Counted from the first letter of the stretch, positions 43,283-52,964 are shown. The stretch is DNA of 64,000 nucleotides from Anabaena sp. UHCC 0204 (GCF_009711975.1 NZ_VIKW01000018.1:1-64000); one strand, 5' to 3'. Made by a program: numbers and translations. Notes: a model not told the origin generated them from the sequence alone.

Positions 43283-46200
43283 ATGGCTGAAGAACTAAGT
43301 TTTCAAGGTGATGGTAGTAATCGTTTACCACCCCAAAACATTGAAGCAGAAGAAGCGATTTTGGGGGGTATTTTACTAGATCCAGAGGCAATTGGTCGAG
43401 TGAGCGATCGCCTAGTTCCCGAAGCTTTTTATATTAGCGCCCATACAACTATCTATCAAGCTGCACTGCGTCTGCATACCCAGCAAAAACCTACAGACCT
43501 ACTTTCTATTACCAGTTGGTTAACAGACAATGATCAGTTAACACGAATTGGTGGCAGAAATAAACTAGCAACATTAGTAGATCGCACAGTTTCAGCAGTA
43601 AATATTGATGCCCTCGCAGGGTTAGTGATGGAAAAATACCTGCGCCGGCAATTAATCAAAGCAGGTAATGAAATTGTCCATCTTGGTTATGAAACAGAAA
43701 CAGAATTACCAATAGTTCTAGATCAAGCCGAACAAAAAGTTTTCAATGTCACCCAAGAAAAAACCCAAACAGGATTAGTTCATATTGGTAATACTTTAAT
43801 TAATACATTTCAAGATATTGAAACTCGTCATCAAGGCATCGCATTACCAGGAATACCTTGTGGTTTTTATGATTTAGATGCTATGACTAGCGGTTTTCAG
43901 CGTTCTGATTTAATCATCGTCGCTGGTAGGCCGTCAATGGGGAAATGTCTCAGCTATGATTCAGAAATCGTCTTAGCAGATGGACAAATTGCCACAATTG
44001 AAGAATTATATCAGCAACGACAAGGTTCACTATTAACCTTAAATGACGATTGGAAATTTACCTTTACCCAACCATCTGCATTTGTAAATGATGGTATTAA
44101 ACCAGTTTTTCGAGTGACAACTCGCTTAGGTCGGACAATTGAAACCACAATTACTCACCCGTTTTTAACTATTAAAGGTTGGGAAAGATTAGAAAATCTG
44201 CAAGTTGGTAATAAAATTGCAATTCCTCGTAAAATATATGTGTTTGGAACAGAAACCATCCGCGAGTGTGAAGTCAAATTATTAGCTTATTTAATTGGTG
44301 ATGGTGGTTTAACTAACACCACTCCCAGATTTACAAACAGTAACCCATTATTGCAAGCAGATTTTTCCCAAGCAGTGACTGAATTTGGTGGTTTGTCAGT
44401 AAGATGGGAAGATTCCCAAGGTCAACGTACACCATCATTATGTGTTCGAGGAGATTGGGAATTTATTGCTACTCAAAGACAGCTTTTTGCCGAAAATCTC
44501 AAAATTGCTATTAGTTCTCATTCATTATCTGCTAAAAAATTGAGCGATGAAATAGGAGTCACTCCATCTTTACTTTGTATGTGGCAAAAAGGAGAGTGTG
44601 TACCCAATTATGACACTTTTCAGCTATTGTGTAAAACACTGGGAATTGAGTTAGAAGAATTTGCACCTCATGGATTTGCTAGTATTAGTAAATCTAGTAA
44701 AAATGCGTTGACGATTTGGTTAGAAAAATTAGGTTTATGGGGTAAAAATGCTCATGCTAAAACCATTCCACCAATTATCTTTAAATTAGAAAAATCACAA
44801 TTATCCTTATTTCTAAATCGTCTCTTTGCAACTGATGGTTGGGCTACTTTACTTAATAGTGGTCAATCACAATTAGGTTATGGCACAGTCAGTGAAAAAC
44901 TAGCAAGACAAATTCAACATCTGTTATTAAGATTTGGCATTATTGCTGCCTTGAAAAAACGGGCTATAAAATATAATAATACCCGTAGACCAGCATGGCA
45001 ACTAGATATTACTGATGCCTTATCTATTAAGAACTTCATTGCAGAAATTGGCATTTTTAGCAAAGAAGCAGCATTAGAAAAAGTCAAAGCAGCACTATGT
45101 CAAAAGAGATATCAAACCAATCGTGACTTGATACCTGTAGAAATTTGGGAACAGATAGCAACAGCTAAAGGTAGAGAAACTTGGAGTAGTTTAGCTCATA
45201 GGGCTGGAATTAAAAGCTATACAAATATCCATGTCGGTAAACGGGCATTAACACGGGAAAGATTATTTATTTTAGCGACGGCTTTAGAGAATTTACCACT
45301 TCAGCAATTAGCAACAAGTGATATATATTGGGATGAAATTATTTCTATTGAATCAGTAGGTAACAAACAAGTTTATGATTTGACAATTCCCGAAACACAC
45401 AACTTTGTAGCTAATGATATTTGTGTTCACAATACTGCATTTTGCTTGAACCTCGCGCATAATATTGCTTCCGGTTATCAATTACCAGTTGCTGTTTTTA
45501 GTTTAGAAATGTCCAAAGAACAGCTAGTACAAAGACTATTAGCTAGTGAAGCCGGAATCGAAAGCAGTTATTTAAGAAGTGGACGCATTAGTCAAACCCA
45601 GTGGGAACCTTTAAGTCGTGCTATTGATAAACTATCAGAAACTCCAATGTTTATTGATGATACGGCAAATATTACAGTCACACAAATGCGAAGTCAAGCG
45701 CGACGACTGCAAGCCGAAAACACTGCAAGTTTGGGATTAATAGTCATTGATTACTTGCAATTAATGGAAGGTGCAGGTGACAATCGGGTACAAGAATTAT
45801 CGAGAATTACCCGTTCTTTAAAAGGTTTAGCGAGAGAATTATCTGTACCCATCATTGCTTTATCACAGTTAAGTCGAGGTGTAGAAGCAAGAACTAATAA
45901 ACGTCCTATGTTATCTGATTTGAGAGAATCGGGTTGTTTAGCTGGCGATAGCCTAGTTACATTGGCGGATACCGGGTTACAAGTACCAATTAAAGAATTA
46001 GTAGGTAAATCCGATTTTGCAGTTTGGGGACTGAACGAAAACACAATGAAACTAGAAAGGGCAATTGTTAGCAATGCCTTTTCTACAGGTATCAAATCCG
46101 TATTTACTTTAAAAACTCGATTAGGAAGAAAAATCAGGGCAACGGGTAATCACAAATTCCTAACAATTCACGGGTGGAAAAGGCTTGATGAATTAAGTTC

Positions 46201-46681
46201 TAAACAACATATTTGCTTACCACGATGTTTCCCTAGCTCTGGCGAACAAACTATGGCTTATGCCGAAGTTGCGTTATGTGGTTCTACACTTTATAAGGCA
46301 CATTTAAGTCGAGAAAGAGCATTAAAAGTTGCCAATATTGTTAAATCAAGTGAGCTACTCGAACTTGCAAAAAGTGATGTGTATTGGGATGAAATTGTTT
46401 CAATTATACCTGATAGAGAAGAAGAGGTATTTGATTTAACAGTTGATAAATTTCATAACTTTGTTGCCAATAATATCATTGTTCACAATTCAATTGAACA
46501 AGATGCGGATATAGTGATGATGTTATACCGTGATGAATATTATTCACCTGATACTCCAGACAGAGGAATTGCCGAAGTCATAATAGCTAAACATCGGAAT
46601 GGACCAACGGGTACTGTGAAACTCTTATTTGATCCACAATTTACAAAATTTAAAAATCTCGCTAAACAAAATAGTTGGTAA
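43283..46681 (+). CDS. dnaB: Replicative DNA helicase with two inteins
   Basis: A 1132-residue precursor. The joined host parts (residues 1-221, 718-884, 1070-1132) total 451 residues, a normal DnaB length. The N-terminal domain begins PPQNIEAEEAILGG. The first insertion splits the Walker A site, GRPSMGK|C...N|T. The second lies after LRESG and before SIEQDADIVMM in motif 4. Both insertions begin with Cys and end with HN, as protein-splicing inteins do. The mature helicase unwinds DNA at the replication fork and must splice twice to be active. It follows rplI and ends 1 base before the dacB-like gene start. Confidence 0.97.
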   Translation: MAEELSFQGDGSNRLPPQNIEAEEAILGGILLDPEAIGRVSDRLVPEAFYISAHTTIYQAALRLHTQQKPTDLLSITSWLTDNDQLTRIGGRNKLATLVDRTVSAVNIDALAGLVMEKYLRRQLIKAGNEIVHLGYETETELPIVLDQAEQKVFNVTQEKTQTGLVHIGNTLINTFQDIETRHQGIALPGIPCGFYDLDAMTSGFQRSDLIIVAGRPSMGKCLSYDSEIVLADGQIATIEELYQQRQGSLLTLNDDWKFTFTQPSAFVNDGIKPVFRVTTRLGRTIETTITHPFLTIKGWERLENLQVGNKIAIPRKIYVFGTETIRECEVKLLAYLIGDGGLTNTTPRFTNSNPLLQADFSQAVTEFGGLSVRWEDSQGQRTPSLCVRGDWEFIATQRQLFAENLKIAISSHSLSAKKLSDEIGVTPSLLCMWQKGECVPNYDTFQLLCKTLGIELEEFAPHGFASISKSSKNALTIWLEKLGLWGKNAHAKTIPPIIFKLEKSQLSLFLNRLFATDGWATLLNSGQSQLGYGTVSEKLARQIQHLLLRFGIIAALKKRAIKYNNTRRPAWQLDITDALSIKNFIAEIGIFSKEAALEKVKAALCQKRYQTNRDLIPVEIWEQIATAKGRETWSSLAHRAGIKSYTNIHVGKRALTRERLFILATALENLPLQQLATSDIYWDEIISIESVGNKQVYDLTIPETHNFVANDICVHNTAFCLNLAHNIASGYQLPVAVFSLEMSKEQLVQRLLASEAGIESSYLRSGRISQTQWEPLSRAIDKLSETPMFIDDTANITVTQMRSQARRLQAENTASLGLIVIDYLQLMEGAGDNRVQELSRITRSLKGLARELSVPIIALSQLSRGVEARTNKRPMLSDLRESGCLAGDSLVTLADTGLQVPIKELVGKSDFAVWGLNENTMKLERAIVSNAFSTGIKSVFTLKTRLGRKIRATGNHKFLTIHGWKRLDELSSKQHICLPRCFPSSGEQTMAYAEVALCGSTLYKAHLSRERALKVANIVKSSELLELAKSDVYWDEIVSIIPDREEEVFDLTVDKFHNFVANNIIVHNSIEQDADIVMMLYRDEYYSPDTPDRGIAEVIIAKHRNGPTGTVKLLFDPQFTKFKNLAKQNSW
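43946..45433 (+). mobile_element. Intein 1 in DnaB Walker A site, with homing endonuclease
   Basis: A 496-residue intein (precursor residues 222-717). The splicing block begins CLSYDSEIVLADG and includes the TxxH-type block (TTITHPFLTIKGWERL). It ends with THNFVANDICVHN, followed by extein Thr718. A LAGLIDADG-type endonuclease is present, with first motif LIGDGGLTN (GDGG 339-342) and second LFATDGWATL. Between them is a helix-turn-helix-like segment (SAKKLSDEIGVTPSLLCMW). The second catalytic acidic residue looks intact (TDGW), so activity is possible. Insertion in the P-loop means the helicase is inactive until splicing. Confidence 0.95.
45935..46489 (+). mobile_element. Intein 2 in DnaB, mini-intein without endonuclease
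   Basis: A 185-residue intein (precursor residues 885-1069), beginning CLAGDSLVTLADTG and ending HNFVANNIIVHN, with extein Ser1070 next. The insertion site matches that of the well-studied Synechocystis DnaB intein (before SIEQDAD). Splicing blocks with TGNHKFLTIHGWKRL are present. No LAGLIDADG motifs remain. A short linker (LYKAHLSRERALKVANIV) looks like a remnant of the DNA-binding part of a lost endonuclease, since intein 1 has a similar run (KRALTRERLF) at the same relative place. Confidence 0.95.
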
Positions 46682-46682
46682 T

Positions 46683-48146
46683 ATGTCAAAAAAGAATTAT
46701 TTGAGCTTGATATTAATATTTATTAGTATCCAAATTGGTAGCATCCAACAAATAACTAAAGCACAAACCTCAGTTCCACAAATTACCCCGACAAAATCAA
46801 TTTGTCCGGCTCAATTATCATCAGCAATTGATACCATTATTAATCGTCCTCAATTTAGTCGAGTGCGTTGGGGTATTTTAGTTAAACCATTAGCATCAGA
46901 AAAAATTCTCTATAGTCAAGATGCTCAAAAATACTTTATTCCCGCTTCTAATATTAAGCTATTTACTACCGCTGCGGCATTAAAAGAATTAGGTGCAGAT
47001 TTTCGGATTCGTACCTCCATTTATGATGAAGGTAATGGTGTTTTGCGTGTCGCAGGTAGGGGAGATCCTAGTTTCAAAAATGCTCAATTAAAAATATTAT
47101 CCAAGCAACTATATCAACAAGGAATTAGGCAAATTAATCAGCTAATTGCTGATGATAGTTATTTTCAAGGTGAAATGGTTAATTCTAGTTGGCAATGGGA
47201 AGATATACAAGCTTATTATGGCGCACCTGTTAACAGTTTAATTTTAAATGAAAATGCTGCTATCTTAACTTTTTTACCCCAAAATATCGGACAACCATTA
47301 CAACTAAAATGGGCTGAACCTACAGAAAAATATTGGTGGAAAATTGAGAATGATAGTATTACTACTCAAGCCAATGAACCTAGTTTTGTAGAAGTTAATC
47401 GTGATTTAAAAGGACAGACTTTAAGAATAAAAGGACAATTACCAATAAATTCCCAACCAAATATTACTGCTTTAGCTATATTTGATCCAGTTGCCAATTT
47501 TTTAAGACAATTTCGCCATAATTTAGCTAGAGAGGGAATTACTGTTAAAGGGACTTTACGTAGTGATTTTAGTAGAAATACAAAGGAAATAGCCACAGTA
47601 AAATCTCCACCTTTATCTGAATTATTAATCGAGACAAATGTGAATAGTAATAATTTGTATGCTGAGGCTTTACTGAGAAGTTTAGCTATTAAAAAAACCA
47701 GAGTAAAAAATCAAAATACGGCAGATGTTGGATTGCAAGTTGTCAGAGAAAGTTTAACTCAATTAGGAGTTGAACCAGCAGGTTATATCATTGTAGATGG
47801 TTCTGGTTTATCTCGGAAAAACTTAACGACTCCAGCCGCATTGGTACAACTTTTACAGGGAATAGCTAAATCTTCTCAAGCAGAAGTTTTTCGTGATTCT
47901 TTACCTATTGCAGGTATTAGAGGTACTCTAAGAAATCGGTTTCGGAATACTTCTGCTGAGGGAATTGTTCAAGGAAAAACAGGGACTATGGGAGGAATTT
48001 CTGTTTTGTCTGGATATGTGAATGCACCTAATTATGAACCGTTAGCTTTTAGTATTATGGTGAATCAATCGGAACAACCTGGTAGCGTTATGAGAACAGC
48101 AATAGATGAAATTGTGGTTTTATTAGCGCAGTTAAAGCGATGTTAA
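46683..48146 (+). CDS. dacB: D-alanyl-D-alanine carboxypeptidase/endopeptidase (PBP4 type)
   Basis: 487 residues from the ATG at 46683, which begins a signal peptide (KKNYLSLILIFISIQIGS, then cleavage near TKAQ). A longer in-frame start at 46629 would overlap dnaB and spoil the signal. The serine protease-like penicillin-binding motifs are SNIK (S89, K92), SGL (the SxN-like site, here SGLSRKN) and KTGT (in QGKTGTMGG). Low-molecular-mass class C PBPs cleave D-Ala-D-Ala ends and peptide cross-links of peptidoglycan in the periplasm. It lies immediately after dnaB. Confidence 0.93.
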   Translation: MSKKNYLSLILIFISIQIGSIQQITKAQTSVPQITPTKSICPAQLSSAIDTIINRPQFSRVRWGILVKPLASEKILYSQDAQKYFIPASNIKLFTTAAALKELGADFRIRTSIYDEGNGVLRVAGRGDPSFKNAQLKILSKQLYQQGIRQINQLIADDSYFQGEMVNSSWQWEDIQAYYGAPVNSLILNENAAILTFLPQNIGQPLQLKWAEPTEKYWWKIENDSITTQANEPSFVEVNRDLKGQTLRIKGQLPINSQPNITALAIFDPVANFLRQFRHNLAREGITVKGTLRSDFSRNTKEIATVKSPPLSELLIETNVNSNNLYAEALLRSLAIKKTRVKNQNTADVGLQVVRESLTQLGVEPAGYIIVDGSGLSRKNLTTPAALVQLLQGIAKSSQAEVFRDSLPIAGIRGTLRNRFRNTSAEGIVQGKTGTMGGISVLSGYVNAPNYEPLAFSIMVNQSEQPGSVMRTAIDEIVVLLAQLKRC

Positions 48147-48216
48147 ATTATTCCTGAGCAAGAATATACCGATTTTTTTGAAGAGGGTGTTTGAAAAGTA
48201 TCAGAATTAATCAAAG

Positions 48217-49917
48217 TTATTGATATAAAGGAATTTGAATTAAAAATTCTGTTCCTTTGCCTATTTCTGATTCACATTTGAGGATTCCTGAATGTTTATT
48301 AACAATAATTTCATAACTAATAGATAATCCTAAACCTGTTCCTTTTCCGATTGGTTTAGTAGTAAAAAATGGGTCAAATAACTTACTTTTTATATCGTCT
48401 GTAATTCCTAGTCCGTTATCAATAATTCGGATTTCTACTTGATTGTTATTTGTAAGTTCAGTATGAATTATAATTTGACTAGGATGATTCTGAATTTCTG
48501 CTAAAGAACGCTGATTATTATAACTTTCCAGAGAATCAATAGCATTATTAATAATATTCATAAATACTTGATTTAGTTGTCCTGCATAGCATTGAACCAA
48601 GGGTAAATTACCATAATTTTTAATAACTTTAATTTCTGGATGTTCTGATTTGGCTTTTAGACGATTTTGTAAAATTAATAATGTACTATTAATACCTTCA
48701 TGAATATCAACTTCTTTCATATCTGCTTCATCTAATCGGGAGAAAGTGCGTAAAGATAAAACTATTTCTCGAATCCGATTAGATCCTATTTGCATGGAAT
48801 TAATAACTTTTGGTAAATCTTCTAAAATAAATTCTAGATCAATTTCCTCAATTTTATCCTGAATTTTATCCCTGGGATTTGGGAACTCTTCATTATATAA
48901 ACTGATTAAATCTAGTAGTTCATGAGCATATTCGCTGAGATGTATAATATTTCCAGAAATGAAATTTACAGGATTATTAATTTCGTGGGCGATACCGGCT
49001 ACAAGTTGGCCTAAGCTAGACATTTTCTCTGTTTGAATTAATTGAGCTTGGGTACTTTTAAGTTTTCCTAAAGCGTCTTTTAGTGCTATTTCTATTTGTT
49101 TACGTTCATGAATTTCTAACTCTAAGCGTTGGTTAATTTCTGTTAATTCATTATTTTTAACTAGGGTTTCTCGGAATTCAGTTAGCTTCATAGCCATGTA
49201 ATTAAATGCCACAGCTAATTTTTCTACTTCATCACCTGTGACAATATCTAAACGATATTCAAGATTACCAGCCGCAATTTCTTCTGTTCCCATTTGTAAT
49301 TGTTTTAGAGATTTAATAACTGGTCGCCAAACAAAGTTAAATGTAACTGTAAATAGAATCAGAATGACACCAATGATTTCAAGGGTAATAATTGCTTGTA
49401 TTTGATATATATTATCTAATTCAGCTTTCATTAATAATCTTTTTTGATATGCACGCTCAATTACCTTTTTTAGCATGACATTAATATCTTTATTATAGGA
49501 ATTAATAGCTAGAAAATATTCCTGATATTCATCTATACTCATCCTATTTTTTTCATTGATAACTAACTGATCTGCTATCTTGGTGAAAGAAATATGCCGG
49601 CTACGAATCAAATAAATTTCTGGATCATCTGGCATAAAAACTGCTAATTTATCCAGGGAATTGAGAAACTGATTTTGCAGATTAGCTATTTCTGATGGTT
49701 GGTGCTTAAATAAAACTTTATCTTTGAGTAAACTTATTTCCGACTGTAAAGCATTTTCGGTTTCTAAAGCAGCTTTAATGGTGTCCATAGTGAGATTACT
49801 TTTTTCTTGGACAGCATTTTTAATTCGCTGAACAACAACAGCATTACCAATGAGAATACCTGTAACAATTCCTAATAATAAAATTGCACTAGTGAAAAAC
49901 TTTTTAGATATATTCAT
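48217..49917 (-). CDS. Membrane sensor histidine kinase
   Basis: A 566-residue two-component kinase. TM helix 1 is about 8-30. A periplasmic four-helix-like sensor region (about 35-170) is followed by TM helix 2 (about 175-197). A HAMP domain is at about 198-250 and a coiled coil at 255-300. HisKA follows, with phosphoacceptor His311 in GIAHEINNPVNF. The HATPase domain has INNAIDSLE (N box), DNGLGI and GTGLGLSI. It autophosphorylates on His311 upon an unknown periplasmic signal. No response regulator gene is adjacent, so the partner is elsewhere. This AHEINNPVNF subgroup is common in cyanobacteria. Confidence 0.93.
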   Translation of the reverse strand: MNISKKFFTSAILLLGIVTGILIGNAVVVQRIKNAVQEKSNLTMDTIKAALETENALQSEISLLKDKVLFKHQPSEIANLQNQFLNSLDKLAVFMPDDPEIYLIRSRHISFTKIADQLVINEKNRMSIDEYQEYFLAINSYNKDINVMLKKVIERAYQKRLLMKAELDNIYQIQAIITLEIIGVILILFTVTFNFVWRPVIKSLKQLQMGTEEIAAGNLEYRLDIVTGDEVEKLAVAFNYMAMKLTEFRETLVKNNELTEINQRLELEIHERKQIEIALKDALGKLKSTQAQLIQTEKMSSLGQLVAGIAHEINNPVNFISGNIIHLSEYAHELLDLISLYNEEFPNPRDKIQDKIEEIDLEFILEDLPKVINSMQIGSNRIREIVLSLRTFSRLDEADMKEVDIHEGINSTLLILQNRLKAKSEHPEIKVIKNYGNLPLVQCYAGQLNQVFMNIINNAIDSLESYNNQRSLAEIQNHPSQIIIHTELTNNNQVEIRIIDNGLGITDDIKSKLFDPFFTTKPIGKGTGLGLSISYEIIVNKHSGILKCESEIGKGTEFLIQIPLYQ

Positions 49918-49944
49918 TTTGATCGGCTAGAAATTAAGTTGATC

Positions 49945-50086
49945 ATGACTTACGCAAAATCATGAAGAAACGTATCCCTTACGGGAGTCGATAGCTTGCG
50001 TGGCGACGCAGGAGCCATAGACATACCGCAGAGGACGCAGAGGACAGGTCGAAATAAGAGTTTCAGAGAGTTATTGCGTAAGTCAT
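49945..50086. repeat. MITE-like dispersed repeat, copy B
   Basis: Perfect 11-bp terminal inverted repeats ATGACTTACGC (49945-49955) and GCGTAAGTCAT (50076-50086). The right half matches the element at 203-289 (GAGGACAGG block, then GTTTCAGAGA). It is longer than copy A because of extra sequence in the middle. No transposase is encoded. Confidence 0.8.
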
Positions 50087-50161
50087 ATTGATATCCTTGC
50101 GAATTTTATGAATTGCTTCATAAATGGTTGACTGTTGTCATATTTTATAAGTATAAGGAAA

Positions 50162-51337
50162 TTAAGCAATACTGCCGCGTTTTCTAGCTTCTTTGTTGGA
50201 AATACCGACATTTTTGATCCCAGCTTTAATCATTTGTCGTTCTAAAAGGGCAAAGAACCGAGTTCTATCACCACCTCTAACTACAGCTTGATTATGGGCT
50301 TCGGCGATCGCTACAGGATAACCATATCCTTTTTGTACCTGTGCCAACATTAATCCTAGTGCTTGATCAAACATGGTGGAATTTTCCACAACCCAAGCAG
50401 GAACTTCAATGCGAGCAATTTCTGTACCTACGTGGACGTAACAAAAATAAATAATTTGGTCTTCATATAATTCTAAAATCCGCGCATTACTACGCCATAG
50501 GGGTCCGCGTTGTCCGGGTTGGAGTTGGGTTGTCCATAGGGTTGTATCTCGCAAAGTATCAAATTTTTTACAAGGTACGTATTCCAGTTGATTGGGACAA
50601 TAGGTGACACAATCGGGGACAGGATGGGGACAAGCTAAAAAGCGTAAAAAGTTGGTGGCTTCGATGTTTCGAGAGGCGCTAAGATAACCCATGATGGGGA
50701 TTTGGGCTGCCCGCATTTGTTTCCAAGATTCTAAAACAGGGGGTAAGATGAGATCGCGGGCATCCATCGGTAACTGATCTAAAAACCAGTATATTAACGA
50801 ACCATCTGTCATTGCTAAGGTTGGTGCTGCTGTTTTTGCACTACAAGCCAGTTCTGCTAAGATTGTAGCCTCAGAAGCAGTACGGCGATAACTCATCCAT
50901 TCTTCCGTTCTAATTCCCCACTGACGCGATATATATAAATCTTCGGGGCGATAAAATACCTCCGGTAAACTATCGAGAACAGGGTGAAGATTTTGACCAT
51001 AGTGTAAAACAACTCTACCAATATTTAGTAAGTAACAATACGCAATTTCGTGATGATTGGGGGCAATTTGTGACCCATCGGTAGAAATGACAGTATGAAC
51101 TTTGGGGGGAACAGGGATAGTAATGCAGGTTTCTAGGGGTTCAATGGGTGTAGCATTAGCAAAGAGAATGCGATCGCGCCATGTTTCTTGACGTTTAACT
51201 AATTCTTCTTGACACTCAAAAGCCTTGGTTAAATGTTGTTGTGCTAACTCCAACCGCTGATGACTTGCAGTCACTTCTGAAGTTAAATGTTGACTGAAAC
51301 CTTGCATTTGTTTCGATATTTTTGTTAAATCCAGCAT
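50162..51337 (-). CDS. nurA: NurA-domain nuclease
   Basis: A 391-residue NurA-family protein. N-terminal coiled coil (about 20-55), then the catalytic metal site STDGSQI (Asp87) and a second TDGSLIYWF. NurA works with the HerA translocase in 5' end resection for double-strand-break repair in archaea. Bacterial homologues, including cyanobacterial ones, are less studied, and some HerA-NurA pairs act in phage defence. No herA is in the window. Length is normal. Upstream of it, the divergent spacer leads to a TPR gene. Confidence 0.85.
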   Translation of the reverse strand: MLDLTKISKQMQGFSQHLTSEVTASHQRLELAQQHLTKAFECQEELVKRQETWRDRILFANATPIEPLETCITIPVPPKVHTVISTDGSQIAPNHHEIAYCYLLNIGRVVLHYGQNLHPVLDSLPEVFYRPEDLYISRQWGIRTEEWMSYRRTASEATILAELACSAKTAAPTLAMTDGSLIYWFLDQLPMDARDLILPPVLESWKQMRAAQIPIMGYLSASRNIEATNFLRFLACPHPVPDCVTYCPNQLEYVPCKKFDTLRDTTLWTTQLQPGQRGPLWRSNARILELYEDQIIYFCYVHVGTEIARIEVPAWVVENSTMFDQALGLMLAQVQKGYGYPVAIAEAHNQAVVRGGDRTRFFALLERQMIKAGIKNVGISNKEARKRGSIA

Positions 51338-51418
51338 CTTAGTTGAGTGTATTTGTGTGAATGGATATAAATGGTATATAATTAATAACTGTATTCTAAT
51401 AATTGGAAAAATAGTCTA

Positions 51419-52027
51419 ATGAAAGGATGCACATTAACAATCATCATTTTCATATTAGGAACTATATTACATAGTCCGAGAGTGAATGCGAACAATTTAA
51501 CCAATATTTCTGACTTAAAAACAAAATCATCACTGTTAGCACAAACTACTCTTCAAGATGCTGTAGTATATTTCCATCGAGGACTTAATCGCCATACATC
51601 AGGAGATATGAAAGGGGCGATTGAAGAATATAGTGAAGCCTTACGTTTACATCCTAACTTTGCTGAAGTTTACTATAAACGTGGTTTATCCCGCAATCAA
51701 TTGGGAGACTTAAAAGGAGCTATTGCTGATTATAGCCAAGCCATAAGTATTAATTCTAGCTATGCTGGTATTTACAATCATCGAGGACTTGCTCGCTATG
51801 ATTTAGGAGATACTAAAGGGGCAATTGAAGATTTCAATCAAGCATTAATTCTTAATCCTAAATTTCCTGAAGCTTACCAAAATAGAGGTATGATTCGCAA
51901 TAGTTTAGGTAATAAACAAGTAGCAATTACCGATTTAAAGACAGCAGCTAACTTATTTCAGCAACAAAAAAGAATTACTAATTATCAAGAAGTTATTGAT
52001 CTAATTAAAAAGATAGATCGTAAGTAA
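51419..52027 (+). CDS. Secreted TPR protein
   Basis: A 202-residue protein with a signal peptide (MKGCTLTIIIFILGTILHSP, cleavage near VNA). It carries at least three TPR motifs of 34 residues from about 46 to 150 (RGLNRHTSGDMKGAIEEY, RGLSRNQLGDLKGAIADY, RGLARYDLGDTKGAIEDF) and a fourth, RGMIRNSLGNKQVAI. The protein is predicted to be periplasmic or lumenal and to bind other proteins. No catalytic domain is present. It is monocistronic and convergent with a HAD hydrolase gene. A palindromic repeat lies just after its stop. Confidence 0.88.
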   Translation: MKGCTLTIIIFILGTILHSPRVNANNLTNISDLKTKSSLLAQTTLQDAVVYFHRGLNRHTSGDMKGAIEEYSEALRLHPNFAEVYYKRGLSRNQLGDLKGAIADYSQAISINSSYAGIYNHRGLARYDLGDTKGAIEDFNQALILNPKFPEAYQNRGMIRNSLGNKQVAITDLKTAANLFQQQKRITNYQEVIDLIKKIDRK

Positions 52028-52039
52028 TTGAGATTAATG

Positions 52040-52072
52040 ATTAGATCCCCGACTTCTCAAGAAGTCGAGGAT
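52040..52072. repeat. GATCCCCGACTTCT palindromic repeat
   Basis: ATCCCCGACTTCT, three bases, then AGAAGTCGAGGAT. It forms a strong hairpin between convergent genes and has a relative at 62336-62368. It could end transcription of the TPR gene. Confidence 0.75.
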
Positions 52073-52091
52073 ATTAGTATTCTGAATGCAA

Positions 52092-52877
52092 TTATAACCA
52101 ATTGGAAAAATCGTGAGCAAAATGAGAAAGTGATATTAGCTGAATGCGTGAATCATTTTTTCCTGCTTCCCTTTCTGGTTGAGTATTGTAACCCCAATCT
52201 GCTAAGAAAAGTTTGACATGATTTAAGTCTGATTGCTGTTGAACTAATTGCAATGTTTTGAGCCTATCTTCTACAAACCATAAACTTACAGGTTGGGTAT
52301 TTGCTTTCTCAATTAATTCGCGCAAAGTTTCATATTTTGGGCGTTTTACTTCCTTGCCAAAAATTGTTTCTGAAGGTAAATCAACTCCTTCTTGCTTTAA
52401 CAATTGCTTGACAAATCGCCCTTCTTTAGTGGTGACAATATATAATTGAACTGCACTTGCTAGAGTTATTTTGAGTCTTTCTATGACACCAGGATAAAAC
52501 CTATGCAAACTGAGCCAACCATCTAAATCTGTCTTAATCCATTCATCCCGCAGATGATCCAATTTTGTAGAAACTGCTTTTGCTTCTAGGTGATCTGCTG
52601 CTAAAATTTGGGGAGTGATAGTTGTCCATGATTGCAGAATTTGATCATCAGAAAAACCCTCAATTAAGGCTGTAATTAAAACAGGCATTTCCCACCCGGT
52701 TTCAATTACAGGACGTAAACGATAGAATCTCAAAGCTAAATCATCTGGTGGTGTGTCGTTAGCTGGCGACCAAATTTGACAGTAGGTACGCCACGCTACC
52801 TCAAAATATTCAATTAGTCCATCACAAACTACTCCATCAAAGTCTAAAGCCAAAATCGTGGGACTATTTGCTGTCAT
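52092..52877 (-). CDS. HAD-family hydrolase
   Basis: A 261-residue haloacid-dehalogenase-fold protein. The nucleophile motif DFDGVVCDG is at 12-20 (Asp12 nucleophile, Asp14). Motif II Thr is in YIVTTKEGRF, motif III Lys follows in GKEVKRPKY, and the acidic motif IV is near LWFVEDRLKTL. A cap segment lies between motifs I and II. The likely role is a phosphatase on a small metabolite, with substrate unknown. It is conserved across cyanobacteria. It is monocistronic and lies 87 bases downstream of the metal permease gene stop, on the same strand. Confidence 0.88.
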   Translation of the reverse strand: MTANSPTILALDFDGVVCDGLIEYFEVAWRTYCQIWSPANDTPPDDLALRFYRLRPVIETGWEMPVLITALIEGFSDDQILQSWTTITPQILAADHLEAKAVSTKLDHLRDEWIKTDLDGWLSLHRFYPGVIERLKITLASAVQLYIVTTKEGRFVKQLLKQEGVDLPSETIFGKEVKRPKYETLRELIEKANTQPVSLWFVEDRLKTLQLVQQQSDLNHVKLFLADWGYNTQPEREAGKNDSRIQLISLSHFAHDFSNWL

Positions 52878-52964
52878 TGTTTAGAGGGTAAAAACTGCTT
52901 TTGTCAGTTTACCGCACCTTTGTCTATGGATATGTAGCGATTATTAAATTTAGCATTGATTCTT

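Noticed and set aside
50162-51337. HerA-NurA defence module
   Set aside because: No HerA-type ATPase gene lies in the window.
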